A stretch of 64,000 nucleotides of DNA. It comes from Ammoniphilus sp. CFH 90114 (lineage in GTDB: Bacteria > Bacillota > Bacilli > Aneurinibacillales > RAOX-1). Position numbers and translations under genes: made by a program. Under the pieces are notes generated by a model. That model made no database searches and was not told the DNA's origin. It was given only the letters and a program-made list of their open reading frames with translations. The stretch lies in assembly GCF_004123195.1 (NCBI RefSeq), contig NZ_SDLI01000003.1, positions 372,001 to 436,000 on the forward strand, read 5' to 3'. Positions 17,436-26,691 of this stretch are shown in pieces; the stretch's first letter is position 1; each line of letters opens with the position of its first letter.

Positions 17436-18854
17436 ATGCTTGTAACCAAGCTTAATGCTGTGATAAAGGAAAAGGGATTATTAAAGAGAGGGGAGAAGGT
17501 CCTTGTAGGTGTTTCGGGAGGAGTGGATTCCCTGGCCTTACTTCGAGCCTTATATGACCTGTCCGAAGTAGAAGGGTGGCAGGTATATGCCGCACACTTG
17601 AATCACCAGTTTAGAGGGGAAGAAGCAGAAGAAGATGCTCGCTTTGTCGAAGAGTACTGTAGAGATTATGGGATTCCATGTCGTGTAGAAGAACGCAATG
17701 TTCCAGAGTGGATTCGAGAAACAGGGGCCAATCCCCAAGCGGCGGCACGCCAGGTTCGATATCAATTTTTTCAAGAAGTTGCAAGTCAGTGGGGGATTAG
17801 GAAGCTTGCCCTAGCGCACCACGCGAATGATCAAGCTGAGACCATTCTGATGAGAGTCTTCAGGGGAACAGGGATCGAGGGCATTGCTGGTATTCCTGAC
17901 TCTAGAGCATGGGGCCCCCTAACGATTATTCGACCTCTTCTTTCCTTTTATAAAGATGACTTAGAGAAGTACTGTCAGCTTCAAGGAATAACTCCTAGAG
18001 TAGACAGCAGTAACTTGAAAAAGAAGTACCACCGCAATTTTCTTCGATTGGAAGTCATTCCGTGGCTCGAGAAGGAAGTAAACCCTTCTATACAAGAAGC
18101 CCTAATCCAACTAGGCATGATTGCAAGTGAAGAAAATGATTATTTTGAGCGAATTTCTACAGAAATGCTCGAATCAATCATGAAATCTAAAGAAGAAAAT
18201 AAAATTGTAATCAAGGGTAAACTATTTCTATCCATGCACCTTGCTTTACAAAGGAGGATGATTAAACTAATATTTAATTATCTAGATCGTAAACAAGCAA
18301 ATATTGGTTTTATACATATTGAATCCATCCTGGAATGGATGCGCCACGGGCGTAATGCATCACGATTGGAACTTCCTCAAGGGATACAGGCTTTTAAGGA
18401 GTATGATGAAGTTACTTTTAGTACGAAGCTGACCCATTATGGTGAGCAAACAGAAAGTTACTGTTATAACATGGAAGTCCCAGGACGTACATATATTAGA
18501 GAGATTAATGCTTGGCTTTACGCCCGTATTATAGAGGGAGAATCTACTTTAATTGAACCACGGTCTGGATACGAAGCTTTATTCGATTTAGATCAAGTCA
18601 AGGGTGGATTAACAGTACGAAGCCGTAGACCAGGAGATAGAATTATACCCTTTGGCATGGAAGGCACGAAGAAGGTAAAGGATCTTTTCATCGATGAGAA
18701 GGTACCGAAGCAGCTAAGAGAACGTATTCCTATGATAGCAGACAATGAGGGTTTGTTATGGATTCCCGGATTAAAGCGTTCTAATCGAGCCCGTATTACA
18801 GAAACAACGCAGAAACAACTTTTACTACAATATGATACAGATGTTTTACTCTAG
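17436..18854 (+). CDS. tilS: tRNA(Ile)-lysidine synthase
   Basis: Converts C34 of tRNA-Ile2 (CAU) to lysidine, which makes it read AUA as isoleucine. The 472-residue protein has the N-type ATP pyrophosphatase P-loop SGGVDS at residues 27-32, the family motif AHLNHQFRGEEA near 60 and HHANDQAET near 130. The C-terminal tRNA-binding domains follow, ending in RSRRPGDRI and FIDEKVPKQLR. Start at ATG 17436 follows GAGGGAGAA. A GTG at 17403 would overlap the promoter. tilS-hpt-ftsH is the standard Bacillales cluster. The genes yabS and yabT that separate spoIIE from tilS in B. subtilis are missing. Confidence 0.96.
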   Translation: MLVTKLNAVIKEKGLLKRGEKVLVGVSGGVDSLALLRALYDLSEVEGWQVYAAHLNHQFRGEEAEEDARFVEEYCRDYGIPCRVEERNVPEWIRETGANPQAAARQVRYQFFQEVASQWGIRKLALAHHANDQAETILMRVFRGTGIEGIAGIPDSRAWGPLTIIRPLLSFYKDDLEKYCQLQGITPRVDSSNLKKKYHRNFLRLEVIPWLEKEVNPSIQEALIQLGMIASEENDYFERISTEMLESIMKSKEENKIVIKGKLFLSMHLALQRRMIKLIFNYLDRKQANIGFIHIESILEWMRHGRNASRLELPQGIQAFKEYDEVTFSTKLTHYGEQTESYCYNMEVPGRTYIREINAWLYARIIEGESTLIEPRSGYEALFDLDQVKGGLTVRSRRPGDRIIPFGMEGTKKVKDLFIDEKVPKQLRERIPMIADNEGLLWIPGLKRSNRARITETTQKQLLLQYDTDVLL

Positions 18855-18863
18855 GAGGCTACT

Positions 18864-19403
18864 ATGCAGAACGAGATCCAAGAAATATTATTAAGTGAAG
18901 AAGTTATTCAAGCTAAGATAGCTGAGTTAGGACAGATCATTAGCGAAGAATATAAGGATAGAAATCCATTGATCATCTGTGTTTTGAAGGGAGCTGCTCC
19001 TTTCATGTCCGATTTGATCAAACGTATTACCATCCATATGGAGATGGACTTTATGGCCGTGTCTAGTTATGGTGCATCGACAGTTTCATCAGGGGAAGTT
19101 CGAATTATTAAGGACTTAGACGCAAGTGTAGAAGGTCGACATGTCCTTATTGTCGAGGATATCATCGATAGCGGTCTTACACTCAATTACCTGCATGATC
19201 TGCTTCACCGTCGCAAGGCTGGAAGCGTAAAGATTATTACTTTATTAGATAAGCCGCACCGCAGGAAGGTAGATATTAAACCTGATTATTGCGGTTTTGA
19301 AGTACCAGATGAATTTGTTGTGGGCTATGGCTTGGATTATGCGGAGCGTTACCGCAATCTTCCTTACATAGGGATCCTCAAGCCTGAAGTATATAGTAGT
19401 TAG
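18864..19403 (+). CDS. hpt: hypoxanthine phosphoribosyltransferase
   Basis: Salvages hypoxanthine and guanine to IMP and GMP using PRPP. The 179-residue protein shows the PRPP-binding signature [14 protein letters not shown] near residue 94, the [11 protein letters not shown] loop near residue 41 and a C-terminal [20 protein letters not shown]. Size matches B. subtilis HprT (180). AGGAGG precedes the ATG, nine bases after tilS, so the two are co-transcribed. Confidence 0.97.
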   Translation: MQNEIQEILLSEEVIQAKIAELGQIISEEYKDRNPLIICVLKGAAPFMSDLIKRITIHMEMDFMAVSSYGASTVSSGEVRIIKDLDASVEGRHVLIVEDIIDSGLTLNYLHDLLHRRKAGSVKIITLLDKPHRRKVDIKPDYCGFEVPDEFVVGYGLDYAERYRNLPYIGILKPEVYSS

Positions 19404-19409
19404 CCTAAG

Positions 19410-19439
19410 TTGTGGACAAAGAGTTAGTTATGGTAAAAT
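19410..19439 (+). promoter_or_regulatory. candidate sigma-A promoter of ftsH
   Basis: TTGTGG at 19410-19415, 18 bases, TAAAAT at 19434-19439, with the ftsH start 35 bases further on. Moderate match. Confidence 0.4.
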
Positions 19440-19473
19440 AATGTGAGTGTCTTGTCGTGAGAGGAGGTCAGAG

Positions 19474-21348
19474 ATGAATCGTTTTTTTCGAAATACGGGG
19501 TTTTATCTGCTTATCTTCCTAGTTACCGTAGGAATTGTAAACTTTATCGCCAACCAAGGAACTGAAACATCGAAGATGCCGTACAATCAGTTCAGGCAGA
19601 ACCTGGATAATGGCCAAGTAGCCGAGATTCTAATTCGCCCGGATAGTGGTACATACTATATCGAAGGAAGGCTGAAAAGTGGGGAAACATTCTTTACGAA
19701 TGGTCCTCTATACAATAATACGTCTCTACTAGAGAAGATTGAAGCTGCGAATCTGGATAAGGAGACCTATGCTGAGCAGAAGGGTGACTCGGTATGGTTA
19801 ACTTTCCTTACGTCCATTATCCCATTTGTTATCATCTTTATCCTATTCTTTTTCCTACTTAATCAAGCTCAAGGTGGCGGCAGCCGAGTGATGAACTTTG
19901 GGAAAAGTAAAGCGAAGCTTTATAACGATGATAAGAAAAAGGTTACATTTAATGATGTGGCCGGGGCTGATGAAGAAAAAGCCGAATTAGAGGAAGTTGT
20001 ACACTTCCTGAAGGATCCACGTAAGTTTAGCCAGCTGGGTGCCAGAATTCCTAAAGGGGTACTTCTTGTAGGTCCTCCAGGAACAGGGAAAACGTTACTT
20101 GCAAGAGCGGTAGCGGGAGAAGCTGGAGTTCCTTTCTTTAGTATTTCAGGTTCAGATTTCGTTGAGATGTTTGTCGGTGTCGGTGCTTCCCGTGTTCGTG
20201 ACTTGTTTGAGAATGCGAAGAAGAACGCCCCATGTATCATTTTCATCGATGAGATTGATGCAGTTGGTCGCCAGCGTGGAGCTGGTCTTGGCGGTGGACA
20301 CGACGAGAGAGAGCAAACATTGAACCAGTTGCTTGTTGAGATGGATGGATTCGGTGCCAATGAAGGAATTATCATTGTTGCCGCGACGAACCGCCCAGAT
20401 ATTCTAGATCCTGCTTTGCTTCGTCCAGGACGCTTTGACCGTCAGATTACAGTGGATCGTCCAGATGTTAAGGGGCGTATGGCGGTATTACGTGTACATG
20501 CGCGTAACAAGCCTTTATCTGATGAGGTTGACCTAGACGTCATTGCAAGAAGAACACCAGGATTTACGGGAGCAGACTTAGAGAACTTGCTGAATGAAGC
20601 TGCTTTATTGTCCGCTCGTAAGAATAAGAAGAAGATTGAGATGCTTGAAGTGGATGAGGCGATTGATAGGGTGATCGCTGGACCTGCTAAGAAGACACGT
20701 GTCATCAGTGATTATGAGAAAAGACTTGTGGCTTATCATGAAGCTGGGCACGTTATTGTTGGGTATCATATGGAACACGCCGATGTGGTTCACAAGGTAA
20801 CTATTATTCCACGGGGAAGCGCAGGTGGTTACACCGTTATGCTTCCTAAGGAAGATCGTTATTTTGCTAGCCGTTCTGAGCTCTTGGATAAGATCTCTGG
20901 ATTGCTTGGTGGACGTGTCGCAGAGGAAATTGTATTGAATGAAGTAAGTACAGGAGCTCATAACGACTTCGAACGAGTAACGGGAATTGCTCGTCGCATG
21001 GTTACGGAGTTTGGGATGAGTGACCGTCTTGGTCCTATGCAGTTTGGTCGCTCTCAAGGTCAAGTATTCCTTGGACGTGATTTCGGTCATGAGCGGGATT
21101 ACAGTGAATCGACTGCGCAAACTATTGATGAAGAAGTTCAACGCATCGTACGTGATCAATATAAGAGAACGACAGATCTACTCGTAAAATACAGAGATCA
21201 GCTGGAATTGATTGCTCAGACGTTGCTTGAAATTGAAACATTAGATGCGGACCAAATTAAGCAATTGATCGAAAAGGGGAAAATTGAGCCTAAAGTTACT
21301 GCTGAAAGTGACGTGAAGGTGCAAATTCAACCGAAAAAAGAGGAATAA
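19474..21348 (+). CDS. ftsH: ATP-dependent membrane zinc metalloprotease FtsH
   Basis: Membrane AAA+ protease for quality control of membrane and regulatory proteins. The 624-residue protein has two membrane segments (about 8-26 and 108-131) flanking an extracytoplasmic domain. The AAA module has Walker A GPPGTGKT near 200, Walker [13 protein letters not shown] near 255 and the second region of homology [19 protein letters not shown]. The zinc protease active site HEAGH is near 422. Start at 19474 follows GAGGAGG. The extra nine codons from 19447 are unlikely. A terminator follows. Confidence 0.98.
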   Translation: MNRFFRNTGFYLLIFLVTVGIVNFIANQGTETSKMPYNQFRQNLDNGQVAEILIRPDSGTYYIEGRLKSGETFFTNGPLYNNTSLLEKIEAANLDKETYAEQKGDSVWLTFLTSIIPFVIIFILFFFLLNQAQGGGSRVMNFGKSKAKLYNDDKKKVTFNDVAGADEEKAELEEVVHFLKDPRKFSQLGARIPKGVLLVGPPGTGKTLLARAVAGEAGVPFFSISGSDFVEMFVGVGASRVRDLFENAKKNAPCIIFIDEIDAVGRQRGAGLGGGHDEREQTLNQLLVEMDGFGANEGIIIVAATNRPDILDPALLRPGRFDRQITVDRPDVKGRMAVLRVHARNKPLSDEVDLDVIARRTPGFTGADLENLLNEAALLSARKNKKKIEMLEVDEAIDRVIAGPAKKTRVISDYEKRLVAYHEAGHVIVGYHMEHADVVHKVTIIPRGSAGGYTVMLPKEDRYFASRSELLDKISGLLGGRVAEEIVLNEVSTGAHNDFERVTGIARRMVTEFGMSDRLGPMQFGRSQGQVFLGRDFGHERDYSESTAQTIDEEVQRIVRDQYKRTTDLLVKYRDQLELIAQTLLEIETLDADQIKQLIEKGKIEPKVTAESDVKVQIQPKKEE

Positions 21349-21361
21349 TAAGATGAAATGG

Positions 21362-21393
21362 AAAGCACCCTTGACATATGGGTGCTTTTCTTC
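21362..21393 (+). terminator. intrinsic terminator after ftsH
   Basis: AAAGCACCC at 21362-21370 pairs with GGGTGCTTT at 21380-21388 around a nine-base loop, followed by TCTTCT. Confidence 0.75.
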
Positions 21394-21416
21394 TCTGCTA
21401 TGAAGTGTTTGATCCA

Positions 21417-21445
21417 TTGACAAATCGGAGACCTAGGTCTACAAT
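21417..21445 (+). promoter_or_regulatory. nadA promoter with a palindromic operator in the spacer
   Basis: TTGACA at 21417-21422, 17 bases, TACAAT at 21440-21445. A perfect 12-base palindrome, AGACCTAGGTCT, fills 21429-21440 between the two elements. That is where a repressor would block polymerase. In B. subtilis NAD genes are repressed by NadR/NiaR with nicotinic acid. Whether this is its site here is a guess. Confidence 0.6.
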
Positions 21446-21488
21446 TCAAACATAAAAATTAGGCTACATGTTAGGAGGGTCTACCCAC

Positions 21489-22445
21489 ATGGAAGCATTA
21501 GCGCTTGCTAAAAAAGCAGAGCGAAATGAAGAATTAAAGGAGAAAATCATTCGCTTAAAAAAGGAACGTAATGCCATTATTCTGGCTCACTATTATCAGA
21601 GGCCAGAAATCCAAGAAATTGCCGATTTCTTAGGTGATTCCTTTGGCTTAGCCCAAAAAGCAAAAACGACAGATGCGGATGTGATCGTGTTCTGTGGGGT
21701 CCACTTTATGGGTGAAAGTGCGAAAATTCTTGCTCCGAATAAGACTGTTCTTATTCCTGATGAACGAGCAGGCTGTCCAATGGCTGATATGGTGAACGTG
21801 GATGGCTTGCGTAAATTAAAAGCAGAACATCCGAATGCTAAGGTCGTTGCTTATATTAATACTTCTGCTGATGTAAAAGCTGAAACTTACGTCTGTTGTA
21901 CTTCATCGAATGCCAAGAATGTCATTGAGAATATAGATGCCGAAGAGATTATTTGGGTTCCTGATAAGAATTTAGGTCATTATGTTTCTCAGTTTACGGA
22001 CAAGAAAATGATTATTTGGGAAGGCTACTGTAACACGCATGACCAATTGACGGTGGAGGATGTGTATCGCCTACGCAAGGAACATCCTAATGCTCAATTT
22101 GTCGTGCATCCTGAGTGCCGTCCAGAAGTCGTTGCGTTAGCTGACTTTGTGGGAAGTACTACCGGAATCCTCAAATACTGTAGAGAATCTAAGCATGACG
22201 AGTTTATTGTAGGTACGGAAGATGGAGTCCTTTACCGATTATCCCAAGACAGTCCGAATAAAAAATTCTATTTCGCTTCTAAGTATCTCGTCTGTCCAAA
22301 TATGAAGGTGAATAACCTGAAGAAGCTGGCAAATTGCTTAGAAACCATGCAACCGCAAATTTATGTTCCACCGCATGTTGCCGATGCTGCACGCGAATCG
22401 TTGGAGCGTATGCTTCAATTTGAGGCAGAGACTTATAAAGTCTAG
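21489..22445 (+). CDS. nadA: quinolinate synthase A
   Basis: Condenses iminoaspartate with dihydroxyacetone phosphate to quinolinate, using a [4Fe-4S] cluster. The 318-residue protein has AHYYQRPEIQEIADFLGDS near residue 34, VFCGVHFMGESAKIL and ERAGCPMADM near 98. YVCCTSSNA, EGYCNTHDQL, HPECRPEV and YLVCPNMK follow, supplying the cluster cysteines. Start at 21489 follows TAGGAGGG. The upstream in-frame start at 21468 lies inside the promoter region. It heads a nadA-nadB-nadC-coaX run inserted after ftsH. B. subtilis keeps nadBCA elsewhere. Confidence 0.96.
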   Translation: MEALALAKKAERNEELKEKIIRLKKERNAIILAHYYQRPEIQEIADFLGDSFGLAQKAKTTDADVIVFCGVHFMGESAKILAPNKTVLIPDERAGCPMADMVNVDGLRKLKAEHPNAKVVAYINTSADVKAETYVCCTSSNAKNVIENIDAEEIIWVPDKNLGHYVSQFTDKKMIIWEGYCNTHDQLTVEDVYRLRKEHPNAQFVVHPECRPEVVALADFVGSTTGILKYCRESKHDEFIVGTEDGVLYRLSQDSPNKKFYFASKYLVCPNMKVNNLKKLANCLETMQPQIYVPPHVADAARESLERMLQFEAETYKV

Positions 22446-22471
22446 AATAAATCTGGTTACTTTTAGGTAAG

Positions 22472-22513
22472 AAGTATAAAATAGTGATAAAATCACCGTT
22501 TTATACTTTTTTT
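22472..22513 (+). terminator. terminator-like hairpin between nadA and nadB
   Basis: AAGTATAAAA at 22472-22481 pairs with TTTTATACTT at 22499-22508. An inner GTGAT/ATCAC stem extends the hairpin, and TTTTT follows. The nadB start is only 25 bases beyond, and I see no good promoter in between. It may therefore attenuate read-through from nadA rather than end transcription fully. Confidence 0.65.
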
Positions 22514-22533
22514 CATGGAAAGGACAAACTCTC

Positions 22534-24153
22534 ATGGTCCCACGTTATTTAATCGATTTTAATATAAGAGACATGAATACGAAGCGGACCGATGTCTGTA
22601 TTATCGGCTCAGGGATCGCTGGGTTGTACACGGCTCTTCAGATTGCCAAATATCAAGAGGTTACGCTCATTTGTAAGGAAGGATTATCAGAGAGTAATAC
22701 CAATTATGCCCAAGGTGGCATAGCTGCCGTAATCACGAAAAAGGATTCAACGGCACTACACCGTCAGGATACCCTTATTGCCGGTGCGGGTTTATGTTCC
22801 CATGAGGCTGTAGATGTATTAGTTAATGAGGGTCCAGAAGGCGTGTACGAGCTTATTCGTTATGGTACTCAGTTTGATAAAGAAGGCGACAAGTTAGCTT
22901 TAACCCAGGAAGGGGCACATAGTCGCAGAAGGATTCTCCATGCGAGAGGGGATTCGACCGGGGCTGAGATCGTGAGAGCCTTATCTGAGAGGGCAAGAGA
23001 AAATGAGCGAATACATATTTTAGAACACCACTTTGCTATCGACCTTGTTACCGAAAAGGATCAGTGTGTGGGGGTTATAGTAGAGGATTCTCATGGGGAG
23101 CAATTCCTTATCCAATCCAACGCAACCATACTGGCTACAGGCGGAGCAGGGCAACTATACCGCTATACTACCAATCCTCCCGTTGCGACCGGAGACGGTA
23201 TAGCCATGGCTTACCGTGCAGGAGCACAGATTAAGGATGTTGAATTTATTCAATTTCATCCGACGTCTCTGTGTTATCCCGGTGCACCCCGCTTTTTGAT
23301 ATCCGAAGCTGTTCGTGGAGAGGGTGCGGTTCTTCGTAATGTGAATGGCGAGCGGTTTATGGAAAGATATCACCCGCAGCTTGAGTTGGCTCCAAGAGAT
23401 GTTGTAGCGAGAGCGATTGTGTCGGAGATCGAGAAGACGGAATCCACCTTCGTCTATCTTGATATTACTCACGAGTCCGAAGAACTGATCAAGCACCGCT
23501 TCCCTAAGATTTACCAAGTCTGTCTTACTTATGGTTTGAACATGGTAACGGATTGGATTCCAGTAGCTCCTGCTGCACACTATATGATGGGCGGAGTAAA
23601 GACGGGCTTGTGGGGAGAGACAACGGTTCCTCGATTGTTCGCTTGTGGAGAAGTGTCGTGTACGGGGGTGCATGGAGCGAATAGACTAGCAAGTAATTCC
23701 TTATCTGAAGCCATTGTATTCGGGAAGAGGATTGCTCAACGTGTGAAGGAACTACAGCCCATAGAACTTGATGTGTCAGGGCTTTCTTTTTCGATTATGA
23801 GAGAGACAACGCCTGATGAACATATTCTAGAGAAGAAGCTGAAGCTTCAGAAGATGATGGTGCGGCAAGTGGGGTTGAAGCGGGATGAGAAAAGGCTTAG
23901 AAAGGCCTTGAAGGAAATGGAAAGGCAAGTAAAGCAATTCCAGCTGCAACCCACACATCCTTCAGAATACGAATTTCTTAACTTACTTACGTGTGGCTTG
24001 CTTACAGTTAAAGCCGCATTACTGCGGGAAGAGAGTCGAGGAGGGCATTACCGCGAAGACTTTCCTAAGCGGGATGATGTTATATGGCGCAAGCATATTA
24101 TTCAGTCTATCGGGGAAGGCGTCTTAGAGGAGAGAGGTACTTATGATGATTAA
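22534..24153 (+). CDS. nadB: L-aspartate oxidase
   Basis: FAD enzyme oxidising L-aspartate to iminoaspartate, the first step of NAD synthesis. The 539-residue protein has the dinucleotide-binding motif IIGSGIAGLYTAL at about residues 23-35, NYAQGGIAA near 62, HSRRRILHARGD near 128, the active-site FHPTSL near 244 and HGANRLASNSL near 381. The C-terminal helical domain ends the protein. I keep the ATG at 22534, preceded by GAAAGGA. The ATG at 22573 (MNTKRTDVCIIG) is also possible and would give a more typical N-terminus. It overlaps nadC by 11 bases. Confidence 0.94.
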   Translation: MVPRYLIDFNIRDMNTKRTDVCIIGSGIAGLYTALQIAKYQEVTLICKEGLSESNTNYAQGGIAAVITKKDSTALHRQDTLIAGAGLCSHEAVDVLVNEGPEGVYELIRYGTQFDKEGDKLALTQEGAHSRRRILHARGDSTGAEIVRALSERARENERIHILEHHFAIDLVTEKDQCVGVIVEDSHGEQFLIQSNATILATGGAGQLYRYTTNPPVATGDGIAMAYRAGAQIKDVEFIQFHPTSLCYPGAPRFLISEAVRGEGAVLRNVNGERFMERYHPQLELAPRDVVARAIVSEIEKTESTFVYLDITHESEELIKHRFPKIYQVCLTYGLNMVTDWIPVAPAAHYMMGGVKTGLWGETTVPRLFACGEVSCTGVHGANRLASNSLSEAIVFGKRIAQRVKELQPIELDVSGLSFSIMRETTPDEHILEKKLKLQKMMVRQVGLKRDEKRLRKALKEMERQVKQFQLQPTHPSEYEFLNLLTCGLLTVKAALLREESRGGHYREDFPKRDDVIWRKHIIQSIGEGVLEERGTYDD

Positions 24154-24997
24154 TCAGCAAAAACTGAAGCGGCAAATCCAAGAATGGCTGGAAGAGGATA
24201 TTGGATTCGGAGACATCTCCGTTCAAGCGACAGTAGCACAGGATGAATACGCAAAAGGGATTATCTATGCGAAGGAGACTGGAGTAATCGCTGGCTTAGA
24301 AGTAGCAAGGCTGGTTTTTACTTCGGTTGACCCAACTTTACAGTTCCGATCCATAGTGAAGGATGGACAAGAGATCCAAAAGGGAGAGGTTGTAGCAGAG
24401 GTAGAAGGAAAGGCGGCCTCCATTTTAACAGGAGAGCGTCTAGCGTTAAACCTCATGCAGCGTATGTCCGGAATTGCTTCCATGACTAATCAGTATGTTC
24501 TTCGTGCAAGGGAAGGAAGCCAAGCTGTTCGGGTCGTGGATACTAGAAAAACAACACCCGGCTTAAGAATGCTAGAGAAATACGCCGTTCGTATGGGTGG
24601 AGGTCATAATCACCGTTACGGATTATTCGATGCCGTGATGATTAAGGATAATCATATCAAAGCATCAGGAGGCATTAAACAGGCTATAGCAGCGTCTAGG
24701 GAATTCATTCCCCATACGATGAAAGTGGAAGTGGAAGTAGAATCTCTCGCCCAAGTGGAAGAAGCGCTTGAAGCCAAGGCGGATATTATTATGTTAGATA
24801 ATATGGGAATTGAAGAAATGAAGAAAGCCGTCGCCCTGATTAACGGCAGGGCTGTGGTGGAGGCTTCTGGGGGAGTATCACTAGACACCATCGCCCGCAT
24901 TGCTGAGACTGGCGTAGATGTTATTTCTGTCGGAGCCTTAACCCATTCGGTAAAAGCATTAGATATAAGCTTGGATTTGAACCAAAGGAAAAGATAA
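24143..24997 (+). CDS. nadC: nicotinate-nucleotide pyrophosphorylase (quinolinate phosphoribosyltransferase)
   Basis: Converts quinolinate and PRPP to nicotinate mononucleotide. The 284-residue protein has EDIGFGDIS near residue 18, [16 protein letters not shown] near 102, [10 protein letters not shown] near 134, [12 protein letters not shown] near 153 and the KDNH motif at about residue 171. The barrel ends with EASGGV and [14 protein letters not shown] 24143 lies inside the end of nadB, with a second ATG at 24146 equally possible. The overlap implies translational coupling. Confidence 0.97.
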   Translation: MMINQQKLKRQIQEWLEEDIGFGDISVQATVAQDEYAKGIIYAKETGVIAGLEVARLVFTSVDPTLQFRSIVKDGQEIQKGEVVAEVEGKAASILTGERLALNLMQRMSGIASMTNQYVLRAREGSQAVRVVDTRKTTPGLRMLEKYAVRMGGGHNHRYGLFDAVMIKDNHIKASGGIKQAIAASREFIPHTMKVEVEVESLAQVEEALEAKADIIMLDNMGIEEMKKAVALINGRAVVEASGGVSLDTIARIAETGVDVISVGALTHSVKALDISLDLNQRKR

Positions 24998-25013
24998 AGC
25001 CGGAGGAAAGTCT

Positions 25014-25787
25014 ATGATTCTTGTTATTGACGTGGGGAACACGAATATCGCCTTGGGTGTCTTTAAGAAAGCAGAATTAAAGTATCATTGGAAGGTGTCA
25101 ACCGAGAGAAATAAGACAGTGGATGAGTATGGTATTTTAGTCAAAAGCCTGTTTAAAGATGTGGACCTTCCTGTGGAGGAAATTGAGGGTGTCATTATGG
25201 CCTCCGTTGTTCCTCCCCTCATGTACACAATTGAAAGTATGTGTTTAAAATATTTTCAACATAAGCCGATGGTGATTGGACCTGGTGTCAAAACGGGAAT
25301 GAATATTAAGGCAGAGAATCCCCGGGAAGTAGGGGCCGACCGTATCGTGAATGCAGTCTCCGCCATTCATTATTATGGTGCACCGTTAATCGTGGTCGAC
25401 TTTGGAACGGCGACTACCTTCTGCTATATTGATCCGAACGGACAATGGGCAGGAGGGTCCATTGCCCCGGGAATAAAAATATCCACAGAGGCCCTTTTCA
25501 ACCGAGCGGCTAAGCTTCCTCGAATTGAGATTACACGCCCAACCAGTGTTTTAGGTCGTAATACGATCGTCGCGATGCAAGCGGGCATTTATTACGGTTT
25601 TGTAGGACAAGTCAATGAAATTGTACGCAGAATGAAGGGGGAATCCGGGGTGAGCCCTAAGGTTGTGGCTACAGGTGGAATGGCTGAATTATTCAAGCAC
25701 GAAACGGATTCCATTGATATTGTGGATCCATTCCTCACGCTAAATGGGCTTATGCTCATCTATGAACGAAACAGAAAAGAAAGGTAG
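25014..25787 (+). CDS. coaX: type III pantothenate kinase
   Basis: First step of coenzyme A synthesis, using the ASKHA-fold enzyme that is insensitive to CoA feedback. The 257-residue protein begins with the phosphate-binding [12 protein letters not shown] (about residues 6-17) and has GADRIVNA near 105, [13 protein letters not shown] near 128 and [11 protein letters not shown] near 147. GGAGGAAAG precedes the ATG, 16 bases after nadC. coaX-hslO follows the B. subtilis order, and the coupling to NAD genes puts two cofactor pathways in one unit. Confidence 0.97.
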   Translation: MILVIDVGNTNIALGVFKKAELKYHWKVSTERNKTVDEYGILVKSLFKDVDLPVEEIEGVIMASVVPPLMYTIESMCLKYFQHKPMVIGPGVKTGMNIKAENPREVGADRIVNAVSAIHYYGAPLIVVDFGTATTFCYIDPNGQWAGGSIAPGIKISTEALFNRAAKLPRIEITRPTSVLGRNTIVAMQAGIYYGFVGQVNEIVRRMKGESGVSPKVVATGGMAELFKHETDSIDIVDPFLTLNGLMLIYERNRKER

Positions 25788-25796
25788 GAGAACCTC

Positions 25797-26678
25797 TTGA
25801 AAGATTATTTAGTTCGGGCCATTTCTCGTAATGGAAAGGTGAGAGCCTTTGCCATTAGATCTACGGGAGTTGTGGAAGAAAGCAGAAGAAGATTAGATAC
25901 ATGGCCAGTAGCAAGTGCTGCTCTAGGTCGTTCAATTTCCGCGTCGGCGATGATGGGTGCGATGCTAAAGGGAAATGAGAGGTTAACCGTCATTATTAAG
26001 GGTGGCGGCCCGATCGGGCAAATTGTGGTCGATGCTAATGGAAAAGGAGAAGTCCGAGGCTATGTCACGAATCCACATATCCATTTTCCTCTAAATGCGA
26101 TGGGGAAGCTTGATGTGGCTAAGGCGGTAGGAACAGATGGACAGCTACTCGTTACGAAGGATCTGGGTTTAAAAGAGCCATATAACGGAAGTGTAGAGCT
26201 TATTTCCGGGGAATTAGGAGAAGACTTCACTTACTACTTTGCCAAGTCAGAGCAAACGCCTTCGGCAGTGAGTGTTGGTGTCTTAGTCAACCCGGATAAC
26301 TCAATTAAAGCAGCTGGAGGGTTTATTATTCAGCTTCTGCCAGGATTAAGTGAAGCAGATATTGCAGAGTTAGAAAAGAAGTTAAGTGGGATCCCTCCTG
26401 TATCTACCATGGTGGATGAAGGTTTAACTCCGGAAGAGATTCTTTATGCTGTACTAGGTAAAGATGATGTGGAAATTTTAGCAGATCTTGACATTGTGTT
26501 CTCTTGCCATTGCTCCGTGGAAAGGATGGAAAATGCCCTTATCAGCTTAGGAGCGGAAGAAATCAAGAGCATTATTGAAGAACAAGGAAAAGCGGAATTG
26601 ACTTGTCATTTCTGTAATGAAGTATATCAAGTGGATCAACCTGAACTAGAGAGACTCATGAAGCTGGCAAAAAAATAG
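25797..26678 (+). CDS. hslO: redox-regulated chaperone Hsp33
   Basis: Holdase activated by oxidative unfolding. The 293-residue protein has the N-terminal substrate-binding fold (with [18 protein letters not shown] near residue 45) and a C-terminal zinc redox switch with CHC ([10 protein letters not shown] near 238) and CHFC ([10 protein letters not shown] near 268). This is the expected CxC-x27-32-CxxC pattern. Start is TTG at 25797 with TAGGAG eight bases upstream, ten bases after coaX. Confidence 0.97.
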   Translation: MKDYLVRAISRNGKVRAFAIRSTGVVEESRRRLDTWPVASAALGRSISASAMMGAMLKGNERLTVIIKGGGPIGQIVVDANGKGEVRGYVTNPHIHFPLNAMGKLDVAKAVGTDGQLLVTKDLGLKEPYNGSVELISGELGEDFTYYFAKSEQTPSAVSVGVLVNPDNSIKAAGGFIIQLLPGLSEADIAELEKKLSGIPPVSTMVDEGLTPEEILYAVLGKDDVEILADLDIVFSCHCSVERMENALISLGAEEIKSIIEEQGKAELTCHFCNEVYQVDQPELERLMKLAKK

Positions 26679-26691
26679 AGGAGTAGACGGA

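Noticed and set aside
20605-21159. Minus-strand frame of 184 codons inside ftsH
   Set aside because: Antisense to the conserved AAA and protease region; composition is the complement of ftsH codons, no ribosome site.
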